Source: Lichenicola sp965198655 (GTDB taxonomy: Bacteria; Pseudomonadota; Alphaproteobacteria; Acetobacterales; Acetobacteraceae). Taken from it: a stretch of DNA of 64,000 nucleotides. A model generated the notes under the pieces. That model was not told where the DNA came from. It ran no database searches and worked only from the letters and a program-made list of their open reading frames with translations. The DNA is taken from positions 3,286,001 to 3,350,000 of the forward strand of contig OZ240668.1 in the NCBI GenBank assembly GCA_965198655.1. Direction: 5' to 3'. A program made the translations under genes and the position numbers. Positions 50,412 to 62,125 of this stretch are shown here, in pieces (positions within the stretch are counted from its first letter, which is position 1; the number at the start of each line of letters is the position of its first letter).

Positions 50412-52256
50412 TCAAACGTGCAGCGCGCGGCCGGCGCTGGCCAGAGCGGCCTCCTTCACCGCCTCGTTCAGCGTCGGATGGGCGTGGCAGATGCGCGCCA
50501 CGTCCTCGGCGCTGGCACCGAACTCCATCGCCGTCGCCAGCTCGGCGATCAGCGTGCCGGCATCCGGGCCAATGATGTGCGCGCCGAGCAGCCGGTCGGT
50601 CTTGCGGTCGGCCAGGATCTTGACGAAGCCGTCGGTGCTGGCCATCGCCCGCGCTCGGCCATTGGCGCTGAACGGGAACTTGCCGACCACGTAGTCGACA
50701 CCCTCCGCCTTCAGCTCCTCCTCGATCTTGCCGACGCCCGCGACCTCCGGCCAGGTGTACACCACGCCGGGGATCACGCCGTAGTTCACGTGCCCGGCCT
50801 GGCCGGCCAGCATTTCCGCCAGCGCCACCCCCTCGTCCTCGGCCTTGTGCGCCAGCATCGGGCCGGCGATCACGTCGCCGATGGCGTAGATGCCGGGGAT
50901 GTTGGTGGCGAAGTGCGCGTCGGTGCGTACCCGGCCGCGCTCGTCCAGCTCGACGCCCACCTCCTTCAGGCCGAGCCCCTCGGTCACCGCGCGTCGGCCG
51001 ACCGCCACCAGCACGATGTCGGCCTCGATCGTCTCGGTGCCGCCGCCCTTGACCTTCTCGACGGTCACGGTCGCCCCCGTCTCGGTGGTCTCGACGCCGG
51101 TCACCTTGTGGCCGAGCTTGAACGTCATCCCCTGCTTGGACAGCACGCGCTCGAAGGTCTTGGCGACCTCGCCGTCGATGCCTGGGACCAACCGGTCGAG
51201 GTACTCGATCACCGTGACCTCGGCGCCGAGACGGCGCCACACGCTGCCGAGCTCCAGCCCGATCACCCCGCCGCCGATCACCACCAGGTGGTGCGGCACC
51301 TCCGGCAGCTCCAACGCGCCGGTGGAGCTGACCACGCGGCGCTCGTCGATGGTGATGCCTGGCAGGGATACGCTGTCGCTGCCGGTGGCGACGATGACGT
51401 GCTTCGCGCGGAACGGCTTGCCGTCCACCTCGACCGTGTCCGGCGCGGACAGGCGTCCGGCCCCCTTGAGCCAGGCGACGCCGTTCTTCTTGAACAGGAA
51501 CTCCACGCCCTTGGTGTTGGCGGCGACCACCTCGTTCTTGCGGGCGTGCATGCGGGCCAGGTCGAGCCTGATCTCGCCCACCATGATGCCGTGATCGGCG
51601 AAGCCATGCGACAGCTCGTGGAAGCTTTCCGTGCTCTGCAGCAGCGCCTTGGACGGGATGCAGCCGATGTTGAGGCAAGTGCCGCCGAGCGTCGCCCGCT
51701 TCTCCACGCAGGCCACCTTCATGCCGAGCTGGGCGGCACGCAGCGCGCAGACATAGCCGCCGGGACCGGCGCCGATCACGATCACGTCGTAGTCGGTGTC
51801 CCGCACCTCGGCGGCGGGCGCCGCCGGGGCATTGGTCGGCGCCGGCGGCGCCGGCTTGGCGACCTCGCCCGACGAGGCCGGCACGGCCGGCGTGGCGACG
51901 TCGCCGGCGGCGGCGAGCTCCGGCTGCGGCAGGTAGCTCCCGGTCTTGCCCGGCGCCGGCGCCTCCGCGGCACCCGACCCGGCCTCCTCGGCCTGCGGCG
52001 CGGGGGCCATGGCGGCGCCGGAGGCGTCCACCGTGGTGAGCACCGTGCCCACCTCGACATCTGCCCCTTCCGGCACCGCGTGCGCGCCGAGCACGCCGGC
52101 CTCGGGCGACGCCACCTCGACGCTGACCTTGTCGGTTTCCAGCTCCACCACCGCCTCGTCGGCGGCGACGGCGTCACCCGGCTGCTTGAGCCACCGTGCC
52201 ACCGTCGCGGTGGTTACGCTCTCGCCCAAAGTGGGCACCTTGATCTCGGTCGCCAT
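50412..52256 (-). CDS. lpdA: Dihydrolipoyl dehydrogenase with N-terminal lipoyl domain
   Basis: 614 residues from ATG 52256, about 140 longer than a plain E3. Residues 1-80 are a lipoyl domain with the lipoylated lysine in ETDKVSVEV, followed by a Pro/Ala linker (about 85-155). Then comes the E3 core: FAD motif VIVIGAGPGGYVCALRAAQL, redox-active disulfide GGTCLNIGCIPSKALL and the C-terminal His-Glu pair in HAHPTLNEAV. The enzyme reoxidises lipoyl groups of 2-oxoacid dehydrogenases. Lipoyl-E3 fusions are known in other bacteria (P64k-like). The domain is strikingly like that of the adjacent sucB. Confidence 0.95.
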   Translation of the reverse strand: MATEIKVPTLGESVTTATVARWLKQPGDAVAADEAVVELETDKVSVEVASPEAGVLGAHAVPEGADVEVGTVLTTVDASGAAMAPAPQAEEAGSGAAEAPAPGKTGSYLPQPELAAAGDVATPAVPASSGEVAKPAPPAPTNAPAAPAAEVRDTDYDVIVIGAGPGGYVCALRAAQLGMKVACVEKRATLGGTCLNIGCIPSKALLQSTESFHELSHGFADHGIMVGEIRLDLARMHARKNEVVAANTKGVEFLFKKNGVAWLKGAGRLSAPDTVEVDGKPFRAKHVIVATGSDSVSLPGITIDERRVVSSTGALELPEVPHHLVVIGGGVIGLELGSVWRRLGAEVTVIEYLDRLVPGIDGEVAKTFERVLSKQGMTFKLGHKVTGVETTETGATVTVEKVKGGGTETIEADIVLVAVGRRAVTEGLGLKEVGVELDERGRVRTDAHFATNIPGIYAIGDVIAGPMLAHKAEDEGVALAEMLAGQAGHVNYGVIPGVVYTWPEVAGVGKIEEELKAEGVDYVVGKFPFSANGRARAMASTDGFVKILADRKTDRLLGAHIIGPDAGTLIAELATAMEFGASAEDVARICHAHPTLNEAVKEAALASAGRALHV

Positions 52257-52299
52257 GGCGGTTCTCGTCCGTGCCTTCAACGTCATACATATAGGAAGG

Positions 52300-52405
52300 C
52301 CAGGGCGCTGCCCTGGACCCGCTCAAGGCGAAGCCTTGAGAATCCGATTATTTTAAGAATCGGTTTCCAAAGGCTTGGCCTTTGGCGATCGACGCATGCG
52401 TCGAT
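52300..52405. repeat. Dispersed palindromic repeat, copy 4 (five palindromes)
   Basis: Between lpd and sucB: CCAGGGC-GCT-GCCCTGG (52300-52316), CTCAAGGC-GAA-GCCTTGAG (52322-52340), CCGATT/AATCGG (52344-52363), CCAAAGGC-TTG-GCCTTTGG (52367-52385) and the perfect 18-base ATCGACGCATGCGTCGAT (52388-52405). The first module and GGACCCGCT are shared with copies 1 and 2; the CCAAAGGC module with copy 3. Confidence 0.8.
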
Positions 52406-52420
52406 GGGCAGAGCCCAGCC

Positions 52421-53707
52421 CTAGAGGCCCAGCAGCAGGCGGCGCGGGTCCTCCACGCCTTCCTTGACCCGGACCAGGAAGCTCACCGCCTCCTTGCCGT
52501 CGATCACCCGGTGGTCGTAGGACAGCGCCACGTACATCATCGGCCGGATCACCACCTGGCCGGCGACCGCGATCGGGCGCTCCTGGATCTTGTGCATGCC
52601 CAGGATCGCCGATTGCGGCGGGTTCAGGATCGGCGTCGACATCAGCGAGCCGTAGATGCCGCCATTGGTGATGGAGAAGGTGCCGCCGGTCAGCTCCTCG
52701 AGCTTGAGCGCGCCGTCGCGCGCCCGCTTGCCGTAGCCGGCGATCGAGCGCTCGATCTCGGCGAAGCCCATGCGGTCGGCGTCGCGCAGCACCGGCACCA
52801 CCAGCCCGCTCGGTCCGCCGACGGCGATGCCCATGTCGACGAAGGAACGGTAGACGATGTCGTCGCCGTCGATCTGCGCGTTGACCGCCGGGAACTCCTT
52901 GAGCCCCGCCACGCAGGCGCGCACGAAGATCGACATGAAGCCGAGCCGGGCGCCGTTGTGCTTCTTCTCGAACGCCTCCTTGTAGTCGGCGCGCATCTTC
53001 ATCGCCGCCGACATGTCCACCTCGTTGAAGGTGGTCAGGATCGCAGCGGTGTTCTGCGCGTCCTTCAGCCGGGCGGCGATGGTCTTGCGCAGCCGGGTCA
53101 TCCTGACCCGCTCCTCGCGCGGATCCTCCGCGCGTGGGGCCGCAGCCTTTGCCGCGGGCGCAGCAGTGGCCGGGGTGGGACGCTCCAGGAAGGCGAGCAC
53201 GTCGCCCTTGGTGATTCGGCCGTCCTTGCCGGTGCCGCCGACATCCGGCGCGGCCACGCCCTTCTCCGTCATCATCTTCTGGGCGGCCGGCAAGGGAGCA
53301 TGTCCCTCGCGCTGCACGTCCGCGGGCGGCGTCGCCGGGCGCGCCACCGGGCCGCTGGTCGGACGCGGCGGCTGGACGCCGCCGGTCTGGCTGGCAGGGG
53401 AAGGCGCCGGCGCAGCGGCGGGCACAGGAGCGGCGGCGGGCTTGGGCTTCGGCGCGGCCGCTGCCGCACCACCCTCGCCCACCACGGTCAGCAACGCGCC
53501 GACCTCGACCTCGTCGCCCTCCGACACCTCGTGCGGCCCGAGCACGCCGGCGGTGGGAGCGGCCACCTCGACGCTGACCTTGTCGGTTTCCAGCTCGATC
53601 ACCGGCTCGTCGGCGGACACCGTCTCGCCCGGCTGCTTCAGCCAGCGGGCGATGGTGGCGCTGGTGACGCTCTCGCCAAGCACGGGAACCTTGATCTCGG
53701 CAGGCAT
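52421..53707 (-). CDS. sucB: 2-oxoglutarate dehydrogenase E2, dihydrolipoyllysine succinyltransferase
   Basis: 428 residues. A lipoyl domain (lysine in ETDKVSVEV, about residue 43) is followed by a Pro/Ala linker, the peripheral-subunit-binding domain (MMTEKGVAAPDVGGTGKDGR) and the catalytic domain with its active-site His and Asp in LSYDHRVIDGKEAV. It transfers the succinyl group to CoA. The gene is between sucA and lpd, the standard order, though separated from lpd by the repeat cluster. Confidence 0.97.
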   Translation of the reverse strand: MPAEIKVPVLGESVTSATIARWLKQPGETVSADEPVIELETDKVSVEVAAPTAGVLGPHEVSEGDEVEVGALLTVVGEGGAAAAAPKPKPAAAPVPAAAPAPSPASQTGGVQPPRPTSGPVARPATPPADVQREGHAPLPAAQKMMTEKGVAAPDVGGTGKDGRITKGDVLAFLERPTPATAAPAAKAAAPRAEDPREERVRMTRLRKTIAARLKDAQNTAAILTTFNEVDMSAAMKMRADYKEAFEKKHNGARLGFMSIFVRACVAGLKEFPAVNAQIDGDDIVYRSFVDMGIAVGGPSGLVVPVLRDADRMGFAEIERSIAGYGKRARDGALKLEELTGGTFSITNGGIYGSLMSTPILNPPQSAILGMHKIQERPIAVAGQVVIRPMMYVALSYDHRVIDGKEAVSFLVRVKEGVEDPRRLLLGL

Positions 53708-53814
53708 CGGTTATCCTTAAGGTCTCTCGGGTGGTCCGGCCGGCAGGCCAAGCCGGCCGCCGCCCGGCCTCGCCGGGGGCGCAGGTTGTCTCACAGGGAA
53801 GCGGCGGGAACCGC

Positions 53815-56736
<2,922 letters not shown>

Positions 56737-56994
56737 GGAGGTCTCCCAAGTGAACCCGGCCCGCCAGGGGCGCGAAGCTCGATCGCCGCATCATGTCAGA
56801 TAACAACTCCGGCGTCCGTCCATCCCACCGGTTCGGCGGCGCAGGATTGTCCTGGACGCATGGTGAACCTGAGCACACGGTATGATGGCGAAACGAAGGC
56901 GGACTGTCCCGATCAAAACCGCTGTCGGCCCCTTCCCGTCGTCCGGAACCGCCACCAGCCGAGTCGCCGTCGCTCGAACCACGTCCCCGGCGGC

Positions 56995-57948
56995 TCAGCG
57001 CCCGATCGCGCGGAAGTCGCCGAGCAGCTTCTTCACCGCGTCGCAGGACTTGTCGAACGCGGCCTTCTCGTCCGGCGTAAACTCGACCTCCATCACCCGC
57101 TCGGCACCTCCGGCGCCGATCACCACCGGCACGCCGACGTAGAAGTCGGTCTGGCCGTACTCGCCGTTCAGCTTCACCGCGCAGGGCAGGACGCGCTTCT
57201 TGTCCTTCAGGAAGCTTTCCGCCATCGCCACCGCCGAGGCCGCCGGGGCGTAGAACGCGGAGCCCTTCTCCAGCAGCTTGACGATCTCGCCGCCGCCGTT
57301 GGCGGTGCGCGACACGATCGCGTCGATCCGCTCCTGCGTGGTCCAACCCATCTTGATCAGGTCGGGCACCGGCACGCCGGCCACGGTGGAATAGCGGGTC
57401 AGCGGCACCATGGTGTCGCCGTGGCCGCCCAGCACGAAGGCGGTCACGTCCTCCACCGACACCTTGAACTCCTCGGCCAGGAACAGGCGGAAGCGGGCGC
57501 TGTCGAGCACGCCCGCCATGCCGACCACCCGGTTGGGCGGCAGGCCCGACTTCTCCTGCATCACCGCCACCATCACGTCGAGCGGGTTGGTGATCACGAT
57601 CACGAACGCGTGAGGCGCGTGCGTGCGGATGCCCTCGGCGACGCTGGTGATCACCTCCGCGTTCTTGGACAGCAGGTCGTCGCGCGACATCCCGGGCAGG
57701 CGCGGGAAGCCGGCGGTGACGATCACCACGTCGGCGCCGGCGATCGCGGCGTAGTCCGAGCCGCCGCTCAGCGCGCAGTCGAAGCCGTCGACCGGGGAGG
57801 ACTGCGCGATGTCGAGCGCCTTGCCCGCCGCCACGCCGCCGAACACGTCGAACATCACCACGTCGCCCAGTTCCTTGAGGCCGATCAGGTGGGCGAGCGT
57901 GCCGCCGATGTTGCCGGCGCCGATGAGCGCGATCTTGTTGCGTGCCAT
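56995..57948 (-). CDS. mdh: Malate dehydrogenase (LDH-like type)
   Basis: 317 residues from ATG 57948, with GGGGAGA just upstream. The Rossmann motif KIALIGAGNIGGTLAHLIGL is at the N-terminus, the NAD-specifying acidic residue in MFDVFGG, and the catalytic His in FVLGGHGDTMVPL. It interconverts malate and oxaloacetate. It stands next to sucA, with no sucCD between them. Confidence 0.96.
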   Translation of the reverse strand: MARNKIALIGAGNIGGTLAHLIGLKELGDVVMFDVFGGVAAGKALDIAQSSPVDGFDCALSGGSDYAAIAGADVVIVTAGFPRLPGMSRDDLLSKNAEVITSVAEGIRTHAPHAFVIVITNPLDVMVAVMQEKSGLPPNRVVGMAGVLDSARFRLFLAEEFKVSVEDVTAFVLGGHGDTMVPLTRYSTVAGVPVPDLIKMGWTTQERIDAIVSRTANGGGEIVKLLEKGSAFYAPAASAVAMAESFLKDKKRVLPCAVKLNGEYGQTDFYVGVPVVIGAGGAERVMEVEFTPDEKAAFDKSCDAVKKLLGDFRAIGR

Positions 57949-58080
57949 GTGTCTCCCCGGAAGGGTACGGGTTGGAGGAACGAGCACCTGCCGGGAGAAC
58001 CGGATCGATCCGGAAGGCGGCCCGTGCTAATCCTTCGCACCGGACCCGACAAGGGCAGGTTGCACCGGAACCGGCAACAA

Positions 58081-59259
58081 TCAAGCGAGATGGGGCAGCG
58101 CCAGGTAGGCTTCGGTCTGCATCTCCTCGAGCCGCGAGGCGGTGCGCTCGAACGCTCCCGCGCCCTCGCCGCGCTGGTAGATGCGGTCCGGCTGGTCGGC
58201 GGCCGAGGCCACCAGCTTGACCTTGGCCTCGTACAGGGCGTCCACCAGCACGATGAAGCGGCGCGCCAGGTCGAAGTTCTCCGGCCCCAGGCGCGGGATC
58301 CCGTCGAGCACCAGGGACGGGAACCGGGTCGCCAGCGCCAGGTAGTCGCCCGCCCCCAGCGCCTGGGCGCACAGCGCGTCGAAGTCGAACCGCGCCGCTC
58401 CCGCGCAGGCGACCGGCACCGCGAGCCGGCGTCCCATCACTTCCAGCGCCTCCGCATGCGCAGGCTCGCCGCCGGACAGGCGCCCGAAGGCTTCGTCCAG
58501 GGCGCGTTCCGCCCGGTCGTCCGCCGGCACGTGCCAGGTCGGCAGGCCGCGCAACTGACCGCGCCGGTAGTCGTGCGGGCTGTCCAGCAGCACGGTGTCG
58601 AGCTCCTGCCTGATCCGGGCAATGAACGGCTTGAAGGCATCCGCGCCGGGCCGGTTCTGGAACAGCCGCTCGGGCACGGTGTTGGAGGTGGCCACGATCA
58701 CCACCCCGCGGGCGAACAGGGCGTCGAACAGGCGGCCCAGGATCATCGCGTCGGCGATGTCGTTCACCTGGAACTCGTCGAAGCACAGCAGGGCGGCCTC
58801 CGCCGCCACCGCGTCGGCCAGCGGCGGGATCGGATCGGCCAGGCCGGGCTGCACCCGCTTCAGCGCGTGCACCCGGGCGTGCACCTCCTGCATGAAGCGA
58901 TGGAAGTGGATCCGCCGCTTGGGCAGCAGCGGCGCCTGGGCGAAGAACATGTCCATCAGCATCGACTTGCCGCGGCCGACCGCGCCGACCAGGTAGACGC
59001 CGCGCGGCGGAGCCTGCCGCGGGCGGCGTCCCAGCAGGCGCGCCAAGCGAGATCCGGGCGTATCCGGCCGCTGCGCCAGCGCCTGCCACAGCTCGTCCAG
59101 CCGGGCCGCCGCCCGAAGCTGCTCGGGGTCCAACGCGAGCAGCCCGCGCGCCACCCGGCCGCGATAGGCCGACAGCGGCCCCAGCTTTTCGGTGGCGGGC
59201 CTTTCGGTGGCGGCGACGGCCGGGGCGGGAGCGGGGAGGTCCGACATGGCGCTGCGCAT
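58081..59259 (-). CDS. zapE: ZapE/AFG1-like ATPase
   Basis: About 392 residues from ATG 59259 (ATG 59247 is four residues shorter). A single AAA-type ATPase domain: Walker A GAVGRGKSMLMDMF, Walker B LLCFDEFQVNDIADAM, sensor VIVATSNTVPERLF. E. coli ZapE binds FtsZ and matters for division under stress; the mitochondrial relative AFG1 handles respiratory-complex turnover. It is commonly next to mdh in alphaproteobacteria, as here. Confidence 0.9.
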   Translation of the reverse strand: MRSAMSDLPAPAPAVAATERPATEKLGPLSAYRGRVARGLLALDPEQLRAAARLDELWQALAQRPDTPGSRLARLLGRRPRQAPPRGVYLVGAVGRGKSMLMDMFFAQAPLLPKRRIHFHRFMQEVHARVHALKRVQPGLADPIPPLADAVAAEAALLCFDEFQVNDIADAMILGRLFDALFARGVVIVATSNTVPERLFQNRPGADAFKPFIARIRQELDTVLLDSPHDYRRGQLRGLPTWHVPADDRAERALDEAFGRLSGGEPAHAEALEVMGRRLAVPVACAGAARFDFDALCAQALGAGDYLALATRFPSLVLDGIPRLGPENFDLARRFIVLVDALYEAKVKLVASAADQPDRIYQRGEGAGAFERTASRLEEMQTEAYLALPHLA

Positions 59260-59439
59260 AGAAGGAGTCCCGCCGCCGATCAACGTCTTGTGCTGCGACG
59301 CGGCACGACCGGTTGGTGCAAGATCGCCGAGCGGCGGAAGTCATTGCGGAACGGCTTCAACGAAACGCGAGCGGTGTAACCATTCCAGAGACTTGGCCGT
59401 TGGTCCTGCAACAGCCTGTCCGATCACCGGAGCGAGTGC

Positions 59440-59721
59440 ATGAATAAGATCCTGATCCTCCCGATGCTGCTGACGATGGCCGTCACCGGGATGACCCAGG
59501 AGACGGTGAAGGCGTCGGAGCTGCGCATGACGGTGGAAAAGCCGCACTTCACCTGCGAAGGCCGCGGGCAGTTGCTGTCGCATGTCGACTACGTGCCCGG
59601 CCAGGATCCGCGCAAGGCGATCGACGAGGTGCCCCTGCCCTGTTGCGACGGGCAGATCGGTTGCGCCCAGTTCCTGTCCACCAACACGATCCTGCACGCC
59701 GATCACCCCACCCGCAGTTAA
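59440..59721 (+). CDS. Small exported protein of unknown function
   Basis: 93 residues from ATG 59440 with GGAG about eight bases upstream. The N-terminus NKILILPMLLTMAVTGMTQE is a clear signal peptide. The mature part has four cysteines in spaced pairs (HFTCEGRG, PLPCCDGQIGCAQF), which may form two disulfides, and the sequence has none of the Ala/Arg bias of the host. No family recognised. It diverges from zapE by about 180 bases. Confidence 0.65.
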   Translation: MNKILILPMLLTMAVTGMTQETVKASELRMTVEKPHFTCEGRGQLLSHVDYVPGQDPRKAIDEVPLPCCDGQIGCAQFLSTNTILHADHPTRS

Positions 59722-59797
59722 GGCATACGTCGACGCCGCTTGCGTCGGGTCCGGGGCAAGACCTAGGTATCCGGCTCCCGTCACGGTGCACGATGCG

Positions 59798-60451
59798 ATG
59801 CCAGACAGCCTCCCGCCGCCCCAGGGTTTGCTCGACTTCGACGCTTTTGCCGGCACCCCGATTTCGGTCGACCCGTTCCCTCACCTCCTGGTCCGCCACT
59901 TCGTGCCGCCAGCTCGCCTGGGCGGGGTAGTCGCCGCTCTGCCCGACATCCCCGGCGGCGGATCCTATCCGCCATCGGCGCTCCGGCTCGGCAGCATGGC
60001 GGCGGCGCTGGTGCGCGAGCTGGAAGGCCGTCGGCTACGCGACGCGGTGGCGGGACGGTTCGGGCTGGATCTCGGCCGCAGTCAGACCATGCTCACCGTG
60101 CGCGGCCGCACGCGGGAGAAGGACGGCCGGATCCACACCGACTCCACCGCCAAGCTGGTCACGCTGTTGCTCTACCTGAACCCGGCGGGCGAGGAATGGT
60201 CGCGCCAGGAGGGATGCCTGCGCCTGCTCCGCGGTCCCGACGACCTGGAGGACTACGCCGTCGAGGTGCCGCCGGTGGACGGCACCCTGCTGGTGTTCCC
60301 GAACGGCCCGACCACCTATCACGGCCACAAGACCTTTGTCGGCCGGCGCATCGCGATCCAGCTCAATTACATGGCCGACGACGCCAAGGCGCGGCACGAG
60401 CTGCGCCGGCACCGGCTGTCGGCGCTGGCCAAGCGCCTGTTGCCGGCCTGA
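59798..60451 (+). CDS. 2-oxoglutarate/Fe(II)-dependent oxygenase-like protein
   Basis: 217 residues from ATG 59798. The iron ligands and 2OG-binding arginine are in order: H-x-D in GRIHTDSTAKLV, the distal His in TYHGHKTFVG and Arg in GRRIAIQLNYM, with the strand LLYLNPAGEEW between them. The layout matches prolyl/phytanoyl-hydroxylase-like bacterial oxygenases that act on proteins or sugars. The substrate is unknown; zwf lies convergently downstream. Confidence 0.82.
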   Translation: MPDSLPPPQGLLDFDAFAGTPISVDPFPHLLVRHFVPPARLGGVVAALPDIPGGGSYPPSALRLGSMAAALVRELEGRRLRDAVAGRFGLDLGRSQTMLTVRGRTREKDGRIHTDSTAKLVTLLLYLNPAGEEWSRQEGCLRLLRGPDDLEDYAVEVPPVDGTLLVFPNGPTTYHGHKTFVGRRIAIQLNYMADDAKARHELRRHRLSALAKRLLPA

Positions 60452-60505
60452 CGCGACGGGCGGCGAAGGAGGGGCACCCGTTTCTCCGCCCGGAGGCACC
60501 TCGGC

Positions 60506-62062
60506 TCAGCTCTCGTCGCCGTCCTGACGCAGGGGCATCCAGGTCCGACCGTCGCGCCCGAGCAGATCTTCCGCCCCCTTCGGCCCGGCGGTGCCCGCCT
60601 GGTACATCTCCGGCCCGGACCGGTCCGCCTCCCAGGCCTTGAGCGCCGGGTCGACCACGCGCCAGGCCGCCTCGATGTTGTCGGCGCGCTGGAACAACGT
60701 CGCGTCGCCGGTGAAGCAGTCGTAGAGCAGGGTCTCGTAGCCGACGTTCGGGGTGAGGTTGAACGCGTCCTCGTAGCGGAACTTCATCTCCACCCCGCCG
60801 AGGTCCATCTTAGGGCCCGGGATCTTGGCGCTGATGCCCAGCGTCACACCCTGGGTCGGCTGTATGTTGAGCGTCAGGTTGTTGGGCGTGAGCTTGTCCA
60901 CCGGGGTGTCGGCGAACATCGCGTACGGCGCCTGCTTGAAGTGCACCACCACCTCGGTCAGGCGGCCGGTCAGGGACTTGCCGGTGCGCATGTAGAACGG
61001 CACCCCGGACCAGCGCCAGTTGTCGATCTCCAGCTTCAGCGCGACATAGGTCTCGGTGACGCTGTCCTTGGCCACGCCCGGGCTGTCGCGATAGGACGCC
61101 ACGTCGCGGCCCTGCACCTTGCCCGCGGTGTACTGGCCGCGAATCGCGTTGCCGGGCTGGATCGGGCGGATCGCCTCGAATAGGGCCTCCTTGGCGCTGC
61201 GCACCGTGTCGGCCGAGAACGAGTTCGGCGGCTCCATCGCCACCATGCCGAGCAACTGGAACAGGTGGTTGGGGATCATGTCGCGCAGCGCGCCGGTCGG
61301 CTCGTAGAACGCGCCGCGGCCCTCGACGCCCACCGTCTCGGCCGCGGTGATCTGCACGTGGTCGACGAACTCGCGCCGCCACAGCGGCTCGAACACGCCG
61401 TTGCCGAACCGCATCGCCAGGATGTTCTGCACCGTTTCCTTGCCCAGGAAATGGTCGATCCGGTAGATCTGGCTTTCGTCCAGCACCTTGAGCAGGCGCT
61501 CGTTCAGCTCGCGCGCGCTGGCCAGGTCGGAACCGAACGGCTTTTCCACCACCACGCGGCGGTAGGCGCCGTCGGCCTGCTGCGTCAGCCCGGCCTTGCC
61601 GAGATTCTCCACCACCGGGGCGAAGAAGCGGGCGGCGACCGCGCAATAGAACACCACGTTGCCGGACAGGTGCGCCTTCAGCCCTTCGAGCTGCCCGATA
61701 TCGGTGAAGTCGGCCTTGTAGTAGTTCATCCGGCCGGACAGGCCGTTCCACCAGTCGGCGTTGATCTGCGGGGTGTAGAACTCGGCGTCCGGGTCCTTGG
61801 TAAACTCCTGCATGGTTTGGCCGAGCTCGCCGCGCCAGCTCTCGTTCGACCCGTCCACCCGGTCGACGCCGATCACCTTGAAGTTGTCGTCCAGCAGCCC
61901 GGCGCCGAACAGGTTGTAGAGGGCCGGGGTCAGCAGCCGCTTGGTCAGGTCGCCATGGGCGCCGAAGATGACCAGGGTGCAGGGCGGCGCCTTGGCGCCG
62001 GCACTCGCCGCCAGCTTGTGCGAGGCCCGGGCGCTCGACGAGACTTCACCGACTGGATCCAT
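60506..62062 (-). CDS. zwf: Glucose-6-phosphate 1-dehydrogenase
   Basis: 518 residues. The NADP-binding motif is LVIFGAHGDLTKRLLTPALY, and the catalytic motif RIDHFLGKE is intact. It oxidises glucose 6-phosphate to 6-phosphogluconolactone, feeding the pentose phosphate or Entner-Doudoroff route; acetic-acid-bacterium relatives rely on it. The GH15 gene lies 63 bases upstream on the same strand, a plausible operon linking glucan breakdown to glucose 6-phosphate oxidation. Confidence 0.96.
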   Translation of the reverse strand: MDPVGEVSSSARASHKLAASAGAKAPPCTLVIFGAHGDLTKRLLTPALYNLFGAGLLDDNFKVIGVDRVDGSNESWRGELGQTMQEFTKDPDAEFYTPQINADWWNGLSGRMNYYKADFTDIGQLEGLKAHLSGNVVFYCAVAARFFAPVVENLGKAGLTQQADGAYRRVVVEKPFGSDLASARELNERLLKVLDESQIYRIDHFLGKETVQNILAMRFGNGVFEPLWRREFVDHVQITAAETVGVEGRGAFYEPTGALRDMIPNHLFQLLGMVAMEPPNSFSADTVRSAKEALFEAIRPIQPGNAIRGQYTAGKVQGRDVASYRDSPGVAKDSVTETYVALKLEIDNWRWSGVPFYMRTGKSLTGRLTEVVVHFKQAPYAMFADTPVDKLTPNNLTLNIQPTQGVTLGISAKIPGPKMDLGGVEMKFRYEDAFNLTPNVGYETLLYDCFTGDATLFQRADNIEAAWRVVDPALKAWEADRSGPEMYQAGTAGPKGAEDLLGRDGRTWMPLRQDGDES

Positions 62063-62125
62063 GGGTTCAGCTTCCTTGGGTGTTCTGGGGGGCGGGGTTC
62101 AGGAGAGCAAGCAGGCGCTGCGCCA

